This document shows, piece after piece, positions 20,372 through 33,082 of a DNA stretch of 64,000 bases (positions are counted from its first letter, which is position 1; every line of letters begins with the position of its first letter). The notes beneath the pieces are model-generated. The model saw only the letters and a program-made list of their open reading frames with translations, ran no database searches and was not told the DNA's origin. Both the position numbers and the translations under genes were made by a program. Source of the stretch: Hydrogenophaga sp. PBL-H3 (GTDB lineage Bacteria; Pseudomonadota; Gammaproteobacteria; Burkholderiales; Burkholderiaceae_C); the NCBI RefSeq assembly GCF_010104355.1, contig NZ_CP044972.1, forward strand, positions 2,232,001-2,296,000. Direction: 5' to 3'.

Positions 20372-21595
20372 TCAGGTGCACCCGGCCATGAAGGCTCTGA
20401 TGCGGTGGGCGGCTTCCAGGCATTCGGCGGGCTCGGCCACCAGGGCCATGCGCACGCGGCCCGTGCCGGGATTCGATCCGTTGAAATCGCGCGCGAGGTA
20501 GCTGCCGGGCAGAACCGTCACATTGTATTGAGCCAGCAGCGCGCGGGCGAAGGCTTCGTCGGCGCTCAGGCCCTTGGATGCATCGGCAAACGACGCCGGA
20601 ACCCCGGCCCACAGGTAAAAAGACGCGTCGGGCAGGGCCACATCGAGCACCTCGGCCAGCAAGGGGGTGACCTGGGCGAATTTTTCACGGTACTGGCGCC
20701 GGTTGTCCACCACATGGGCTTCGTCGTTCCAGGCGGCCATGCTGGCGGCCTGCACCACGGGGCTCATGGCGCCGCCATGGTAAGTGCGGTAGAGCAGAAA
20801 GGGCTTGATGAGCGAGGCGTCACCGGCCACGAAACCGCTGCGCAGGCCCGGCACGTTGCTGCGCTTGGAGAGGCTGGTGAAACTCACCAGGTTGCGGAAA
20901 TCGGTACGGCCGAGCGCGTGTGCGGCCTCCAGACCGCCCAGCGGCGGCTCGTCCCGGAAATAGATTTCGCTGTAGCACTCGTCGGACGCGATCACGAAGC
21001 CGTGCCGGTCGCTCAGCTCGAAAAGCTTGCGCCATTCCTCCAGCGGCATCACCGCGCCGGCCGGGTTGCCTGGCGAGCACACAAACAGAAGCTGGGTCCG
21101 GGCCCACACGTCGGCCGGCACGGCGTCCCAGTCGGCCGCGAAGTTGCGCGCCGGGTCGCTGGCCACATAGAACGGCTCGGCGCCACCCAGCAGGGCCGCG
21201 CCTTCATAGATTTGATAGAACGGGTTGGGAAACACCACCGTGGCGCCCGGGCGCGTCGGGTCAATCACGGTCTGGGCGAAGGCGAACAGCGCCTCTCGCG
21301 AACCATTGACCGGCAGCACCTGGGTGGCCGGGCTCACCGCCACGCCATAGCGGCGCTGCACCCAGGCCGCGCAGGCTTCGCGCATGGCGGGCTCGCCGGC
21401 GGTGGCCGGGTAGCTGGAGAGACCCGTGTCCAACGCCTGGGCCAGGGTTTGTTTGAGGAACGTTGGCGCGGCGTGTTTGGGCTCGCCAATACCCAGGCTG
21501 ATGGGGCGAAGTTCCGGGTTGGGGGTGATGTCGGCAAACAGCCGACGCAGACGCTCGAAGGGGTAGGGCTGCAGGCGGGACAAAAGCGGGTTCAT
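20372..21595 (-). CDS. dapC: Succinyldiaminopimelate transaminase
   Basis: A PLP-dependent class I/II aminotransferase forming N-succinyl-LL-diaminopimelate, 407 residues from ATG 21595; the open frame upstream runs antisense to nothing conserved and is left out. Features include [10 protein letters not shown] at the N-terminus, [50 protein letters not shown] and the Schiff-base lysine region [18 protein letters not shown]. It is followed by dapD, so consecutive pathway steps are adjacent. Confidence 0.94.
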   Translation of the reverse strand: MNPLLSRLQPYPFERLRRLFADITPNPELRPISLGIGEPKHAAPTFLKQTLAQALDTGLSSYPATAGEPAMREACAAWVQRRYGVAVSPATQVLPVNGSREALFAFAQTVIDPTRPGATVVFPNPFYQIYEGAALLGGAEPFYVASDPARNFAADWDAVPADVWARTQLLFVCSPGNPAGAVMPLEEWRKLFELSDRHGFVIASDECYSEIYFRDEPPLGGLEAAHALGRTDFRNLVSFTSLSKRSNVPGLRSGFVAGDASLIKPFLLYRTYHGGAMSPVVQAASMAAWNDEAHVVDNRRQYREKFAQVTPLLAEVLDVALPDASFYLWAGVPASFADASKGLSADEAFARALLAQYNVTVLPGSYLARDFNGSNPGTGRVRMALVAEPAECLEAAHRIRAFMAGCT

Positions 21596-21666
21596 GCCGC
21601 GATTATCCCGGTGCCCGGCAACACACCGCGCCTGCGGGGGCGTTCGGCGGCGCCCGGCAGGCACTT

Positions 21667-22434
21667 TCAGCGCATGCTGGCTGCTGTCCCGGCGGGTTTG
21701 CTGCGCAGGTACTGCAACAGCTGGTCCACCGACAGCAGGGCCGTCATCATCAAGGTGATGGCGATCACCAGCGTGGGCAGGCGGAACGAACTGATGTAGC
21801 TGGCGCCTTGCGGAATGGCGTTGCGGCTCTCGGTGGTGCACACGAACTCGGCCGCATACATGCCGGTGTAGTGCATCGCGCAGACTGCCACACCCATGGC
21901 CAGGGCGGCGGCAATGCGGCGGTTGAGCGTGGGGCTGTTGAAGGCCAGCCAGAGCGCGGCGGTGGCTGCCACGATGGCGATCACCATGGAGAGCACCACC
22001 ACGCCATAGTCCCAGCGGATATAGCCGTTGATCTTCAGGCCGAACATGCCCAGGTAGTGCATGACGACCACGCTCATGCCCAGCAGCACGCCGGCGGTGG
22101 CCAGGCGGGGCAGGTTGTCGGGCGATTTGGCAGCGAAGCTCACCGTCCACGACGTGGCGACGATGACGATCAGAAGTGATGCGAAGGTATCCACCATGGA
22201 GTAGCTGCTGCCCACGTCCATGTCGAGGGCGAGCATGCCAATGAAGTGCATGGACCACACACCGATGCCGCCCAGCGAGACTCCCACGGTGAGGACGTTG
22301 GACAGGCTCTGGCGCCCGCCGAGCTGATTCACTCGGCCAGCGGCTGTGAGCGCCACGAAGGAGCCGACGACGGCAAAGACGAATGACAGGGCGACCAACA
22401 AGGGATTGAAAGCGGTGGTGACGTAGGGGTTCAT
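21667..22434 (-). CDS. Stand-alone MHYT domain membrane sensor
   Basis: A 255-residue integral membrane protein with seven hydrophobic segments and the three MHYT-family motifs MHFIGM (62-67), MHYLGM (125-130) and MHYTGM (187-192). The family is proposed to bind copper through these His and Met residues and sense O2, CO or NO; this is a prediction. Most MHYT proteins carry GGDEF, EAL or kinase output domains; this one ends about 20 residues after the last helix with no output domain. It precedes dapC by 71 bases on the same strand. Confidence 0.85.
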   Translation of the reverse strand: MNPYVTTAFNPLLVALSFVFAVVGSFVALTAAGRVNQLGGRQSLSNVLTVGVSLGGIGVWSMHFIGMLALDMDVGSSYSMVDTFASLLIVIVATSWTVSFAAKSPDNLPRLATAGVLLGMSVVVMHYLGMFGLKINGYIRWDYGVVVLSMVIAIVAATAALWLAFNSPTLNRRIAAALAMGVAVCAMHYTGMYAAEFVCTTESRNAIPQGASYISSFRLPTLVIAITLMMTALLSVDQLLQYLRSKPAGTAASMR

Positions 22435-22682
22435 GGCGGGGTGGCGTTCGGCGCGAAATAGCGGGGTTTAAACGACTCGGCCGGAGCATAGGGGTGTTGG
22501 ACATAAAGGTAAGCATGCCAACCTTCGTTCTCTGTGAAAAACGACGCAGTCCCCGACCTTTTCCGCTGGCTGCGGGCCCAGGCCGCTGGATCGGTGGCCC
22601 CGTGAGGCAGCGGGGTATCATTTCGCTCGCGTCGTCGGCCCAGGGGCGGGCGTTCCTCACCAGTCAGTCATCGGGCAGCGCC

Positions 22683-25600
22683 GTGCGTCTCAACTCCATC
22701 AAGCTCTCCGGCTTCAAGTCCTTCGCCGAACCGACCAATTTCATGCTCCCGGGCCAGCTGGTGGGCGTGGTCGGGCCCAACGGCTGTGGCAAGTCCAACA
22801 TCATGGACGCGGTGCGCTGGGTGCTGGGCGAGTCCAAGGCCTCCGAGCTGCGTGGCGAGTCCATGCAGGACGTGATCTTCAACGGCACCAACACGCGCAA
22901 ACCGGCCAGCCGATCCAGCGTGGAGCTGGTGTTCGACAACAGCGACCACCGCGCCGGCGGCCAGTGGGGCCAGTTCGGCGAAATCGCCGTCAAACGCGTG
23001 CTCACGCGCGACGGCACCAGCAGCTACTACATCAACAACCAGCCGGTGCGCCGCCGCGACGTGCAGGACGTGTTTCTGGGCACCGGCCTGGGCCCACGCG
23101 CCTACGCCATCATCGGCCAGGGCACCATCAGCCGGATCATCGAAAGCAAGCCCGAAGAGCTGCGCCTGTTCCTCGAAGAAGCCGCAGGCGTCTCCAAATA
23201 CAAGGAGCGCCGCCGCGAGACCGCGCACCGCCTGGCCGACACGCGCGAGAACCTCACCCGGGTCGAGGACATCCTGCGCGAACTCAACGCCAACCTCGAC
23301 AAGCTGGAGAAGCAAGCCGAGGTGGCCGCGAAATACAACAACCTGCAGGCCGGCGTCACGCTCAAGCAGCACCAGCTCTGGTTCATGAAACGCAGCGAGG
23401 CCGAGGCCGATCAGGTCAAGGTGAAGCTTGATGCCGCCCAGGCCATCAACGACCTGGAGTCGCGCACCGCCGACCTGCGCCGCATCGAAAGTGAGCTGGA
23501 AACCATCCGCCAGGCCCACTACGCTGCGGGCGACCAGGTCAACCAGGCCCAGGGCAAGCTGTACGAGGCCAGCGCCGAGGTGGGCAAACTCGAAGCCGAA
23601 ATCCGCTTCGTGGTCGAGGGTCGCACCCGCGTGGAGCAGCGCCTGGTGCAGCTGAAGGAACAGATTGCCTCGTGGGCCACCCGCAGCGAAGACGCGGCGG
23701 TGGAGCTGGAACAGCTCGCCGAATCGATGGTGCAGGCGGAAGACCAGTCGGTGGTGCTGGCGGCGCAGGGCGAGGAACAATCGGGCGCCTTGCCCGCGCT
23801 CGAAGACAGCCTGCGCCAGGCCCAGGCCCGTGCCAACGAGCAGCGCGCCAGTGTCACGCAGGTGCAGCAGCAGATCCAGGTGCTGGCGGCCGAGCAGCGC
23901 AACATCGAAGAGCAGAGCCGTTCTTTCAACCAGCGCCGCGAGCGGCTGACCGCCGACCGCAATGCGCTGGCCGCGCCCGACGAAGCCCGCCTGCTGAACG
24001 CGCAGACCCAGCTGGCGAGTGCGCAGGACGCGGCCGAAATGAACGACGCCGTGCTGCAGAAACTGCAGGACAGCGTGCCCCAACTGGACGACGCGCGCCG
24101 CACCGCGCAGCAAGCGGTGAACCAGGAGTCGGCACGGCAGGCCGATCTGTCGGCCCGCATGGAGGCGCTGAAGGCGCTGCAGGACAAGGTCAAGACCGAC
24201 GGCAAGCTCAAACCCTGGCTGGCCAAGCATGGGCTGGACGGTCTGCAAGGCCTGTGGAGCCGCATCCACATCGAGACCGGTTGGGAAAACGCCCTGGAGG
24301 CCGCGCTGCGCGAGCGCCTGGGTGCGCTCGAAGTCTCGCGCCTGGACATGGTGCGTGCCTTCGGCAACGACGCGCCGCCGGCCAAGCTGGCCTTTTACAA
24401 CCCGCCCGCGGCCGGCGCAGGTGCGCCCAGCGCCAGCGGCCTCAAGCCCCTGGCCGCCTGGTTGCGCCTGAACGACGCCGGCCAGCAGGCCTTGCTGGCC
24501 GAGTGGCTGCACGGCTGCCTGACCGCGCCCAGCCTGGAAGACGCCATGGCGCAGCGCGCCCAGTTGCAAGCCGGCGAGGTGATCTTCGTGGCCAGCGGCC
24601 ATGCGGTGACCGCGCACAGCGTGAGCTTCTACGCACCCGACAGCGAGCAGGCAGGCCTGCTGGCTCGCGCCCAGGAAATCGAGAACATCGACAAGCAGCT
24701 CAAGGCGCAGGTGCTGATCAACGAACAGGCGCGCTCCAGCCTGATCCGCGCAGAGGCTGCCTACACCGACGCTTCGCAGCGCCTGGTGAGCGCGCGGCGC
24801 GAGGCCGCCGAGTCGCGCGGCCGCGCCCACGAGCTGCAGGTCGAAGCACTGCGCCTGACCCAGCTGGCCGAACAGACCCGCGCGCGCAGCGAGCAGATCG
24901 CGTCCGACTTGGCCGAGGTGGACGCCCAGCTCGATGAGTTGCAAGAGCGCCGCGTGACCGCCGAGGCGCGGTTCGAAGAACTCGACATGCAACTGGCTGA
25001 CAGCCAGGAGCGCCACGCGCAACTGGACGACACGGTGATCGCGGCCGAACGCGCGCTGAACCAGGCTCGTGAGCAGCAGCGTTCGCTGGAGCGCACGGCG
25101 CAAGAAGCCACGTTTGCCCTGCGAAGCCTGCAGGCGCGACAGGCCGAGCTGCAGCGCTCGCTGGAGACAGCGGCCACGCAGGAGAAGTCACTTGCAGACG
25201 AACAGCAACGTGCCTCCGAGGAGCTGGGTCGCCTCAACGACGCGGCTGCGCAGGCCGGCTTGCAAAACGCGCTGGCCATGAAGCTGGAGCGCGAGCAGGT
25301 CCTGGGCGCGCTGCGCAGCCAGTACGACGACCTCACCGCCAAACTGCGCGCCAGCGACGAGCGCCGCCTGCAACTGGAACGCGAACTCGATCCGCTGCGC
25401 AACCGCATCACCGATTTCCAGCTCAAGGAGCAGGCCGCGCGCTTGGGCGTGGAGCAGTACAGCCAGATGCTCGAAGAGGCCCAGGCCGATCTGGCCGCCG
25501 TGGCGCAAAGCATCACGGAGAACAACGTGCGCCTGCCCGGCATGCAGGGTGAAATCGACCGCCTGCACCGCGAGATCCAGGCGCTGGGCGCGGTCAACCT

Positions 25601-26201
25601 CGCCGCGCTGGACGAACTCACCGCCGCGCGCGAACGCAAGACCTTCCTCGATGCGCAGACGGCCGACCTGGTCGAAGCCATGAACACGCTGGAAGACGCG
25701 ATCAAGAAGATCGACAACGAAACGCGCGATTTGCTGGGCAGCACGTTTGAGACCGTCAACACGCACTTCGGCAAGATGTTCCCCGAGCTGTTCGGTGGTG
25801 GCAACGCGCGCCTGGTGATGACCGGCGAGGAAATCCTGGACGCCGGCGTGCAGGTGATGGCCCAGCCACCCGGCAAGAAAAACCAGACCATCCACCTGCT
25901 CTCGGGCGGCGAGAAGGCGCTCACCGCCATCGCGCTCGTGTTCGCCATCTTCCAGCTCAATCCCGCGCCGTTCTGCCTGCTCGACGAGGTGGACGCGCCG
26001 CTGGACGACGCCAACACCGAACGCTACGCCAAGCTGGTCACGGCCATGGCCAAAGAGACGCAGTTCCTGTTCATCAGCCACAACAAGATCGCCATGGAAA
26101 TGGCCGAGCAGCTGATCGGCGTGACGATGCAGGAGCAGGGCGTCTCCCGCATCGTGGCGGTGGACATGGAATCGGCCGCCGGCATGCTCGAATCCACCTG
26201 A
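22683..26201 (+). CDS. smc: Chromosome segregation protein SMC
   Basis: Condensin ATPase that loads at parS sites and aligns chromosome arms. With GTG 22683 (MRLNSIKLSGFKSFAEP) it has 1172 residues. Walker A GPNGCGKSN lies at about 31-39, and the Q-loop region and long coiled coil follow. A hinge lies at about 510-650 and includes an Ala/Gly/Ser-rich loop (PAAGAGAPSASG). After the second coiled coil come the signature LLSGGEKAL (about 1072) and Walker B FCLLDEVDAPLDD (about 1096). The frame opens at 22494, but residues before the GTG are not conserved SMC sequence. A TATCAT -10-like element lies at 22616-22621. zipA and ligA follow. Confidence 0.96.
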   Translation: MRLNSIKLSGFKSFAEPTNFMLPGQLVGVVGPNGCGKSNIMDAVRWVLGESKASELRGESMQDVIFNGTNTRKPASRSSVELVFDNSDHRAGGQWGQFGEIAVKRVLTRDGTSSYYINNQPVRRRDVQDVFLGTGLGPRAYAIIGQGTISRIIESKPEELRLFLEEAAGVSKYKERRRETAHRLADTRENLTRVEDILRELNANLDKLEKQAEVAAKYNNLQAGVTLKQHQLWFMKRSEAEADQVKVKLDAAQAINDLESRTADLRRIESELETIRQAHYAAGDQVNQAQGKLYEASAEVGKLEAEIRFVVEGRTRVEQRLVQLKEQIASWATRSEDAAVELEQLAESMVQAEDQSVVLAAQGEEQSGALPALEDSLRQAQARANEQRASVTQVQQQIQVLAAEQRNIEEQSRSFNQRRERLTADRNALAAPDEARLLNAQTQLASAQDAAEMNDAVLQKLQDSVPQLDDARRTAQQAVNQESARQADLSARMEALKALQDKVKTDGKLKPWLAKHGLDGLQGLWSRIHIETGWENALEAALRERLGALEVSRLDMVRAFGNDAPPAKLAFYNPPAAGAGAPSASGLKPLAAWLRLNDAGQQALLAEWLHGCLTAPSLEDAMAQRAQLQAGEVIFVASGHAVTAHSVSFYAPDSEQAGLLARAQEIENIDKQLKAQVLINEQARSSLIRAEAAYTDASQRLVSARREAAESRGRAHELQVEALRLTQLAEQTRARSEQIASDLAEVDAQLDELQERRVTAEARFEELDMQLADSQERHAQLDDTVIAAERALNQAREQQRSLERTAQEATFALRSLQARQAELQRSLETAATQEKSLADEQQRASEELGRLNDAAAQAGLQNALAMKLEREQVLGALRSQYDDLTAKLRASDERRLQLERELDPLRNRITDFQLKEQAARLGVEQYSQMLEEAQADLAAVAQSITENNVRLPGMQGEIDRLHREIQALGAVNLAALDELTAARERKTFLDAQTADLVEAMNTLEDAIKKIDNETRDLLGSTFETVNTHFGKMFPELFGGGNARLVMTGEEILDAGVQVMAQPPGKKNQTIHLLSGGEKALTAIALVFAIFQLNPAPFCLLDEVDAPLDDANTERYAKLVTAMAKETQFLFISHNKIAMEMAEQLIGVTMQEQGVSRIVAVDMESAAGMLEST

Positions 26202-26212
26202 ACAAAAACACC

Positions 26213-29820
<3,608 letters not shown>

Positions 29821-29897
29821 GGCATCTCCTCTTTTGGGGTCGTGCGCAGGGCAACGATCAGCGAAACTAAACCCATCCCCGCTGCTTGTCCAACGCC

Positions 29898-30437
29898 ATG
29901 ACCATTCACACCATTCTGAAAATGGGCGATCCGCGCCTGCTGCGCCACGCCCAGCCCGTGACCGCCTTCGACACGCCCGAACTGCACCAGCTGGTGATCG
30001 ACCTGCAGGACACCATGGTGGCGGCCGTGGGTGCCGGCCTGGCCGCGCCGCAGATCGGCGTGGACCTGCAGGTGGTGATTTTCGGCAGCGGCGAGCCCAA
30101 CCCGCGCTACCCCGACGCTCCCGTGGTGCCGCGCACCGTGCTGGTGAACCCGGTCATCACCCCGCTGGGTGACGAAGAGGAAGAGGGTTGGGAAGGCTGC
30201 CTGTCGGTGCCGGGCTTGCGCGGCGTGGTTCCGCGCTGGAGGCGCATCCGCTACCAAGGCTTCGATGAGCGCGGACAGGCCATCGACCGCGAGGCCGAGG
30301 GTTTCCATGCGCGGGTGGTGCAGCACGAGTGCGATCACCTCTGGGGCCAGCTGTACCCGATGCGGGTGCGCGACTTCACCCGCTTCGGCTTCACCGAGGT
30401 GCTGTTCCCCGGGTTGGATGCGGCCGTTGACGATTGA
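29898..30437 (+). CDS. def: Peptide deformylase
   Basis: Removes the formyl group from nascent N-formylmethionine. The 179-residue protein has all three motifs: [18 protein letters not shown] and QHECDHLWG, so the iron or zinc ligands are complete. TTG 29886 would add four residues, but ATG 29898 matches the usual [14 protein letters not shown] start. It is not next to fmt, so it is probably a second genomic copy (inference). Confidence 0.93.
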   Translation: MTIHTILKMGDPRLLRHAQPVTAFDTPELHQLVIDLQDTMVAAVGAGLAAPQIGVDLQVVIFGSGEPNPRYPDAPVVPRTVLVNPVITPLGDEEEEGWEGCLSVPGLRGVVPRWRRIRYQGFDERGQAIDREAEGFHARVVQHECDHLWGQLYPMRVRDFTRFGFTEVLFPGLDAAVDD

Positions 30438-30464
30438 TACAAACCGTCGCGTGGTTGAAATGAA

Positions 30465-30492
30465 TTGACATGTTCGGGCGGGCACATCGAAT
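30465..30492 (+). promoter_or_regulatory. Candidate sigma-70 promoter of the RND efflux operon
   Basis: A perfect -35 TTGACA (30465-30470) is followed after 16 bases by TCGAAT (30487-30492), with the efflux operon's first ATG at 30536. No operator-like palindrome or regulator gene is adjacent. Confidence 0.5.
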
Positions 30493-30535
30493 AGAGTCAG
30501 GCCCGGGTCAAACCAACGAACAGGGATTCCGACAC

Positions 30536-31957
30536 ATGAAGCACTTGCTGGCCATGGCGGCCTGCGCGGCACTGCTGGGCGCCTGCAGCGTGACCAAGCC
30601 CCCCGTCGATCTGGCCGTGGACCTGCCCGGCAGCTGGTATGCGCCACCCCTGGTCCACCAGGGCAGCACGATCGAACTCACCCAATGGTGGAGCCGATTC
30701 GACGATCCGGTGCTCACCGACTGGATCGCCCGCGCGCAGGCGCAGAGCCCGACGATCGCCACGGCACGCGCACAGGTGTTTGCCGCCCGCGCCGCGAGGT
30801 TCGGCGTGGAGGCGCAGAACGGGCCGCAGGTGACCGCGGTGGCCAACGCCACCCGTGGCATCACCGACCCGACCATTCCCCTGGGAACCACGCTGAGTGC
30901 GGGACTGCAGGCCTCGTGGGCCATCGGCCTGTGGGGCGAGAGCCAGGCCCGCCTGGGCAGTGCCCAGGCGTTGCAAGACGCGGCCGGTGCCGGCTGGCAC
31001 GAGGCCCGCGTGCTGGTGGCTTCTGAACTGGCGCAACTCTATTTTTCGCAACGCCTGTGCCGCGAGCAGCTTGCGGTGGCCTCGCGTGACCGCGATTCGC
31101 GTGCGGTCACCGCGCAGAACAACACCACCTCGGAACGCGCCGGCCTGACGGCGCCGGCGGTGGCCGCGCTGGCCCGCGCCAGCGGGGCGGAGAGCGCGGC
31201 GCGTTACCGGCAGCAGTTTGAAACCTGCGAACGGCAGGTGAAGTCGCTCACGGCGCTCACCGGCGTGCCCGAACCCGAGGTGCGCCAGCGGCTGGCGGGA
31301 GCGCCGGCCTTGCTGGCATCGCATCGGCTGGACAGCCTGTTGTCGGTGAACGCCGTGCCCGCCGAGGTGATCCGCCAGCGGCCCGATGTGTACCGGGCGC
31401 AGCGCGAGCTGGTGGCCGCCAGCGAAGACGTGGGCGTGGCCAAGGCAGCGCTGTTGCCCGGCCTCTCGCTCTCGGGCAGCCTGCTGCGCAACCGGTTTTC
31501 GGGCGGTGGCACCGAGGGCACGTTCAACACCTGGGCCATCGGCCCGCTCAGCCTGAGCCTGCCGCTGCTGGGGCGCGACAGCCTGGGCGCCAGCTCCGAC
31601 AGCGCGCAGGCGCGCTACGAGGCCGCCGCCATCGCCTACGCCAGCACCCTTCGTCAGGCCGTGGCCGAGGTGGAGCAGGCGCTGGTGACGCTGGCCAGCC
31701 TGAGCGAGCGTGGGGCCTCCACGGATACCGCGCAAGCTGGCTACGAGCAGTCGCTCAAGGGCACCGAGGCGCGTTACCGCGTGGGCCTGGCCAACCTCAA
31801 CGAGCTGGAAGAAGCCCGTCGACTCAAGCTCAACGCCGACAGCAGCGCCGTCAACCTGCAGCAGGAACGCATCAACGCCTGGATCCAGCTCTACGTCGCG
31901 CTGGGCGGTGGCTTCGATCCCGTGAACAACCCCAACGCCCTCAAAGACCCGTCATGA
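30536..31957 (+). CDS. RND efflux outer-membrane lipoprotein (NodT/OprM family)
   Basis: The outer-membrane channel of a tripartite pump, 473 residues. The lipobox LGAC puts the acylated cysteine at residue 17. Two outer membrane efflux repeats follow, each helical, with RQRPDVYRAQRELVAASEDVGVAKAALLPGLSLSGS marking the second (quoted motif spans residues about 279-314; key part RPDVYRAQREL). ATG 30536 starts the lipoprotein signal; the frame opens at 30470. The end overlaps the adaptor gene by ATGA, giving an OMF-adaptor-permease order. Confidence 0.92.
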   Translation: MKHLLAMAACAALLGACSVTKPPVDLAVDLPGSWYAPPLVHQGSTIELTQWWSRFDDPVLTDWIARAQAQSPTIATARAQVFAARAARFGVEAQNGPQVTAVANATRGITDPTIPLGTTLSAGLQASWAIGLWGESQARLGSAQALQDAAGAGWHEARVLVASELAQLYFSQRLCREQLAVASRDRDSRAVTAQNNTTSERAGLTAPAVAALARASGAESAARYRQQFETCERQVKSLTALTGVPEPEVRQRLAGAPALLASHRLDSLLSVNAVPAEVIRQRPDVYRAQRELVAASEDVGVAKAALLPGLSLSGSLLRNRFSGGGTEGTFNTWAIGPLSLSLPLLGRDSLGASSDSAQARYEAAAIAYASTLRQAVAEVEQALVTLASLSERGASTDTAQAGYEQSLKGTEARYRVGLANLNELEEARRLKLNADSSAVNLQQERINAWIQLYVALGGGFDPVNNPNALKDPS

Positions 31958-33072
31958 ACGCCACCCCTTCGCAATCGCGCAAACGCTGGCTCTGGCTGGC
32001 CATCGCACTGGCCCTGGTGCTGCTGGTGGTGTTCTGGATGTTCATCAGGAAGCCGCAGGCGCCCGAGGCGGATGCCGCGACCACCGCCGGACCCAAGCCC
32101 GCGCTCACCGTGACGGTGGCCCAGCCCGAGCGCAGCAGCCTGCCGATCAGGTTGCAGGCCAACGGCAACATCACAGCCTGGCAAGAGGCCAGCGTCGGCG
32201 CGGAACTCAACGGCCTGCGCCTGGCGTCGGTGAATGTGAACGTGGGTGACGTGGTGCGCAAAGGCCAAGTGCTGGCCGAGTTCGCCCGCGAGACCACGCA
32301 GGCCGACAGTTTGCAGAGCCGCGCCAGCCTGATGCAGGCCGAGGCCAGTTTCGAGAATGCGAAGGCCGACGCCGACCGCGCGCGCTCCATCCAGGACAGC
32401 GGCGCGCTCTCGGCTTCGCAGGTGGCGCAGTACCTCACCCAGGAGAAGGTGGCGCGCGCGCAGCTGGAGGCGGCCAGGGCGGTGCTGGGCGCGACCGAGG
32501 TGCGCCTGGGCAACACCCGGGTGCTCGCGCCCGACGACGGCGTGATTTCAGCGCGCGGCGCCACGGTGGGCGCGGTGATGAGCGCGGGGCAGGAGCTGTT
32601 TCGCCTGGTGCGCCAGAGCCGTCTGGAATGGCGCGGCGAGGTCACGCCCAGCGAGGTGGGCCGCATCCGCGTGGGCCAGAAGGTGCAGGTCACTGCGGCC
32701 ACCGGGCTGGAGATCGCTGGCCAGGTGCGCGCGATTGCGCCCAGCGCCGACCCGCAGACACGCAACATCCTTGTTTTCGTGGACCTGCCCCGGCATGCCG
32801 ACCTGAAGGCCGGCACCTTTGCCAAAGGCTTCTTTGAGCTGGGCCAGAGCGAGGCGCTCACCGTGCCGAGCGAATCCATCGTGGTGCGCGACGGCAGCAA
32901 CTACGTGTTCGTGATCGACGCGCAGAACAAGGCCGGCCAGCGCAAGGTGCAGACCGGGCGCCGTGTGGGTGAGCGGGTCGAGGTGCTGGATGGGGTGAAA
33001 GCCGACGAGCCGGTGGCTGTGCAAGGCGCGGGCTTTTTGAACGAAGCCGACCTCGTCAAAGTGGTGAAGTGA
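31954..33072 (+). CDS. RND efflux periplasmic adaptor (membrane fusion protein)
   Basis: Links the inner-membrane permease to the outer channel. The 372-residue protein has an uncleaved N-terminal anchor (RWLWLAIALALVLLVVFWMF), the lipoyl half-motifs ASVGAELNGLRLASVNVNVGD and TRVLAPDDGVISARGATVG around an alpha-helical hairpin rich in Ala, Glu and Arg, then a beta-barrel and a membrane-proximal domain. It is 11 bases upstream of the permease. Confidence 0.92.
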   Translation: MNATPSQSRKRWLWLAIALALVLLVVFWMFIRKPQAPEADAATTAGPKPALTVTVAQPERSSLPIRLQANGNITAWQEASVGAELNGLRLASVNVNVGDVVRKGQVLAEFARETTQADSLQSRASLMQAEASFENAKADADRARSIQDSGALSASQVAQYLTQEKVARAQLEAARAVLGATEVRLGNTRVLAPDDGVISARGATVGAVMSAGQELFRLVRQSRLEWRGEVTPSEVGRIRVGQKVQVTAATGLEIAGQVRAIAPSADPQTRNILVFVDLPRHADLKAGTFAKGFFELGQSEALTVPSESIVVRDGSNYVFVIDAQNKAGQRKVQTGRRVGERVEVLDGVKADEPVAVQGAGFLNEADLVKVVK

Positions 33073-33082
33073 GGACCAGGCC

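Noticed and set aside
22494..22682. N-terminal extension of SMC from the earlier open frame
   Set aside because: The extra residues are not hydrophobic or conserved, and the GTG at 22683 gives the standard MRLNSIKLSGFKSFAEP start.
29886..29897. TTG at 29886 as the deformylase start
   Set aside because: It adds only four residues before the ATG at 29898, which matches the usual N-terminus.
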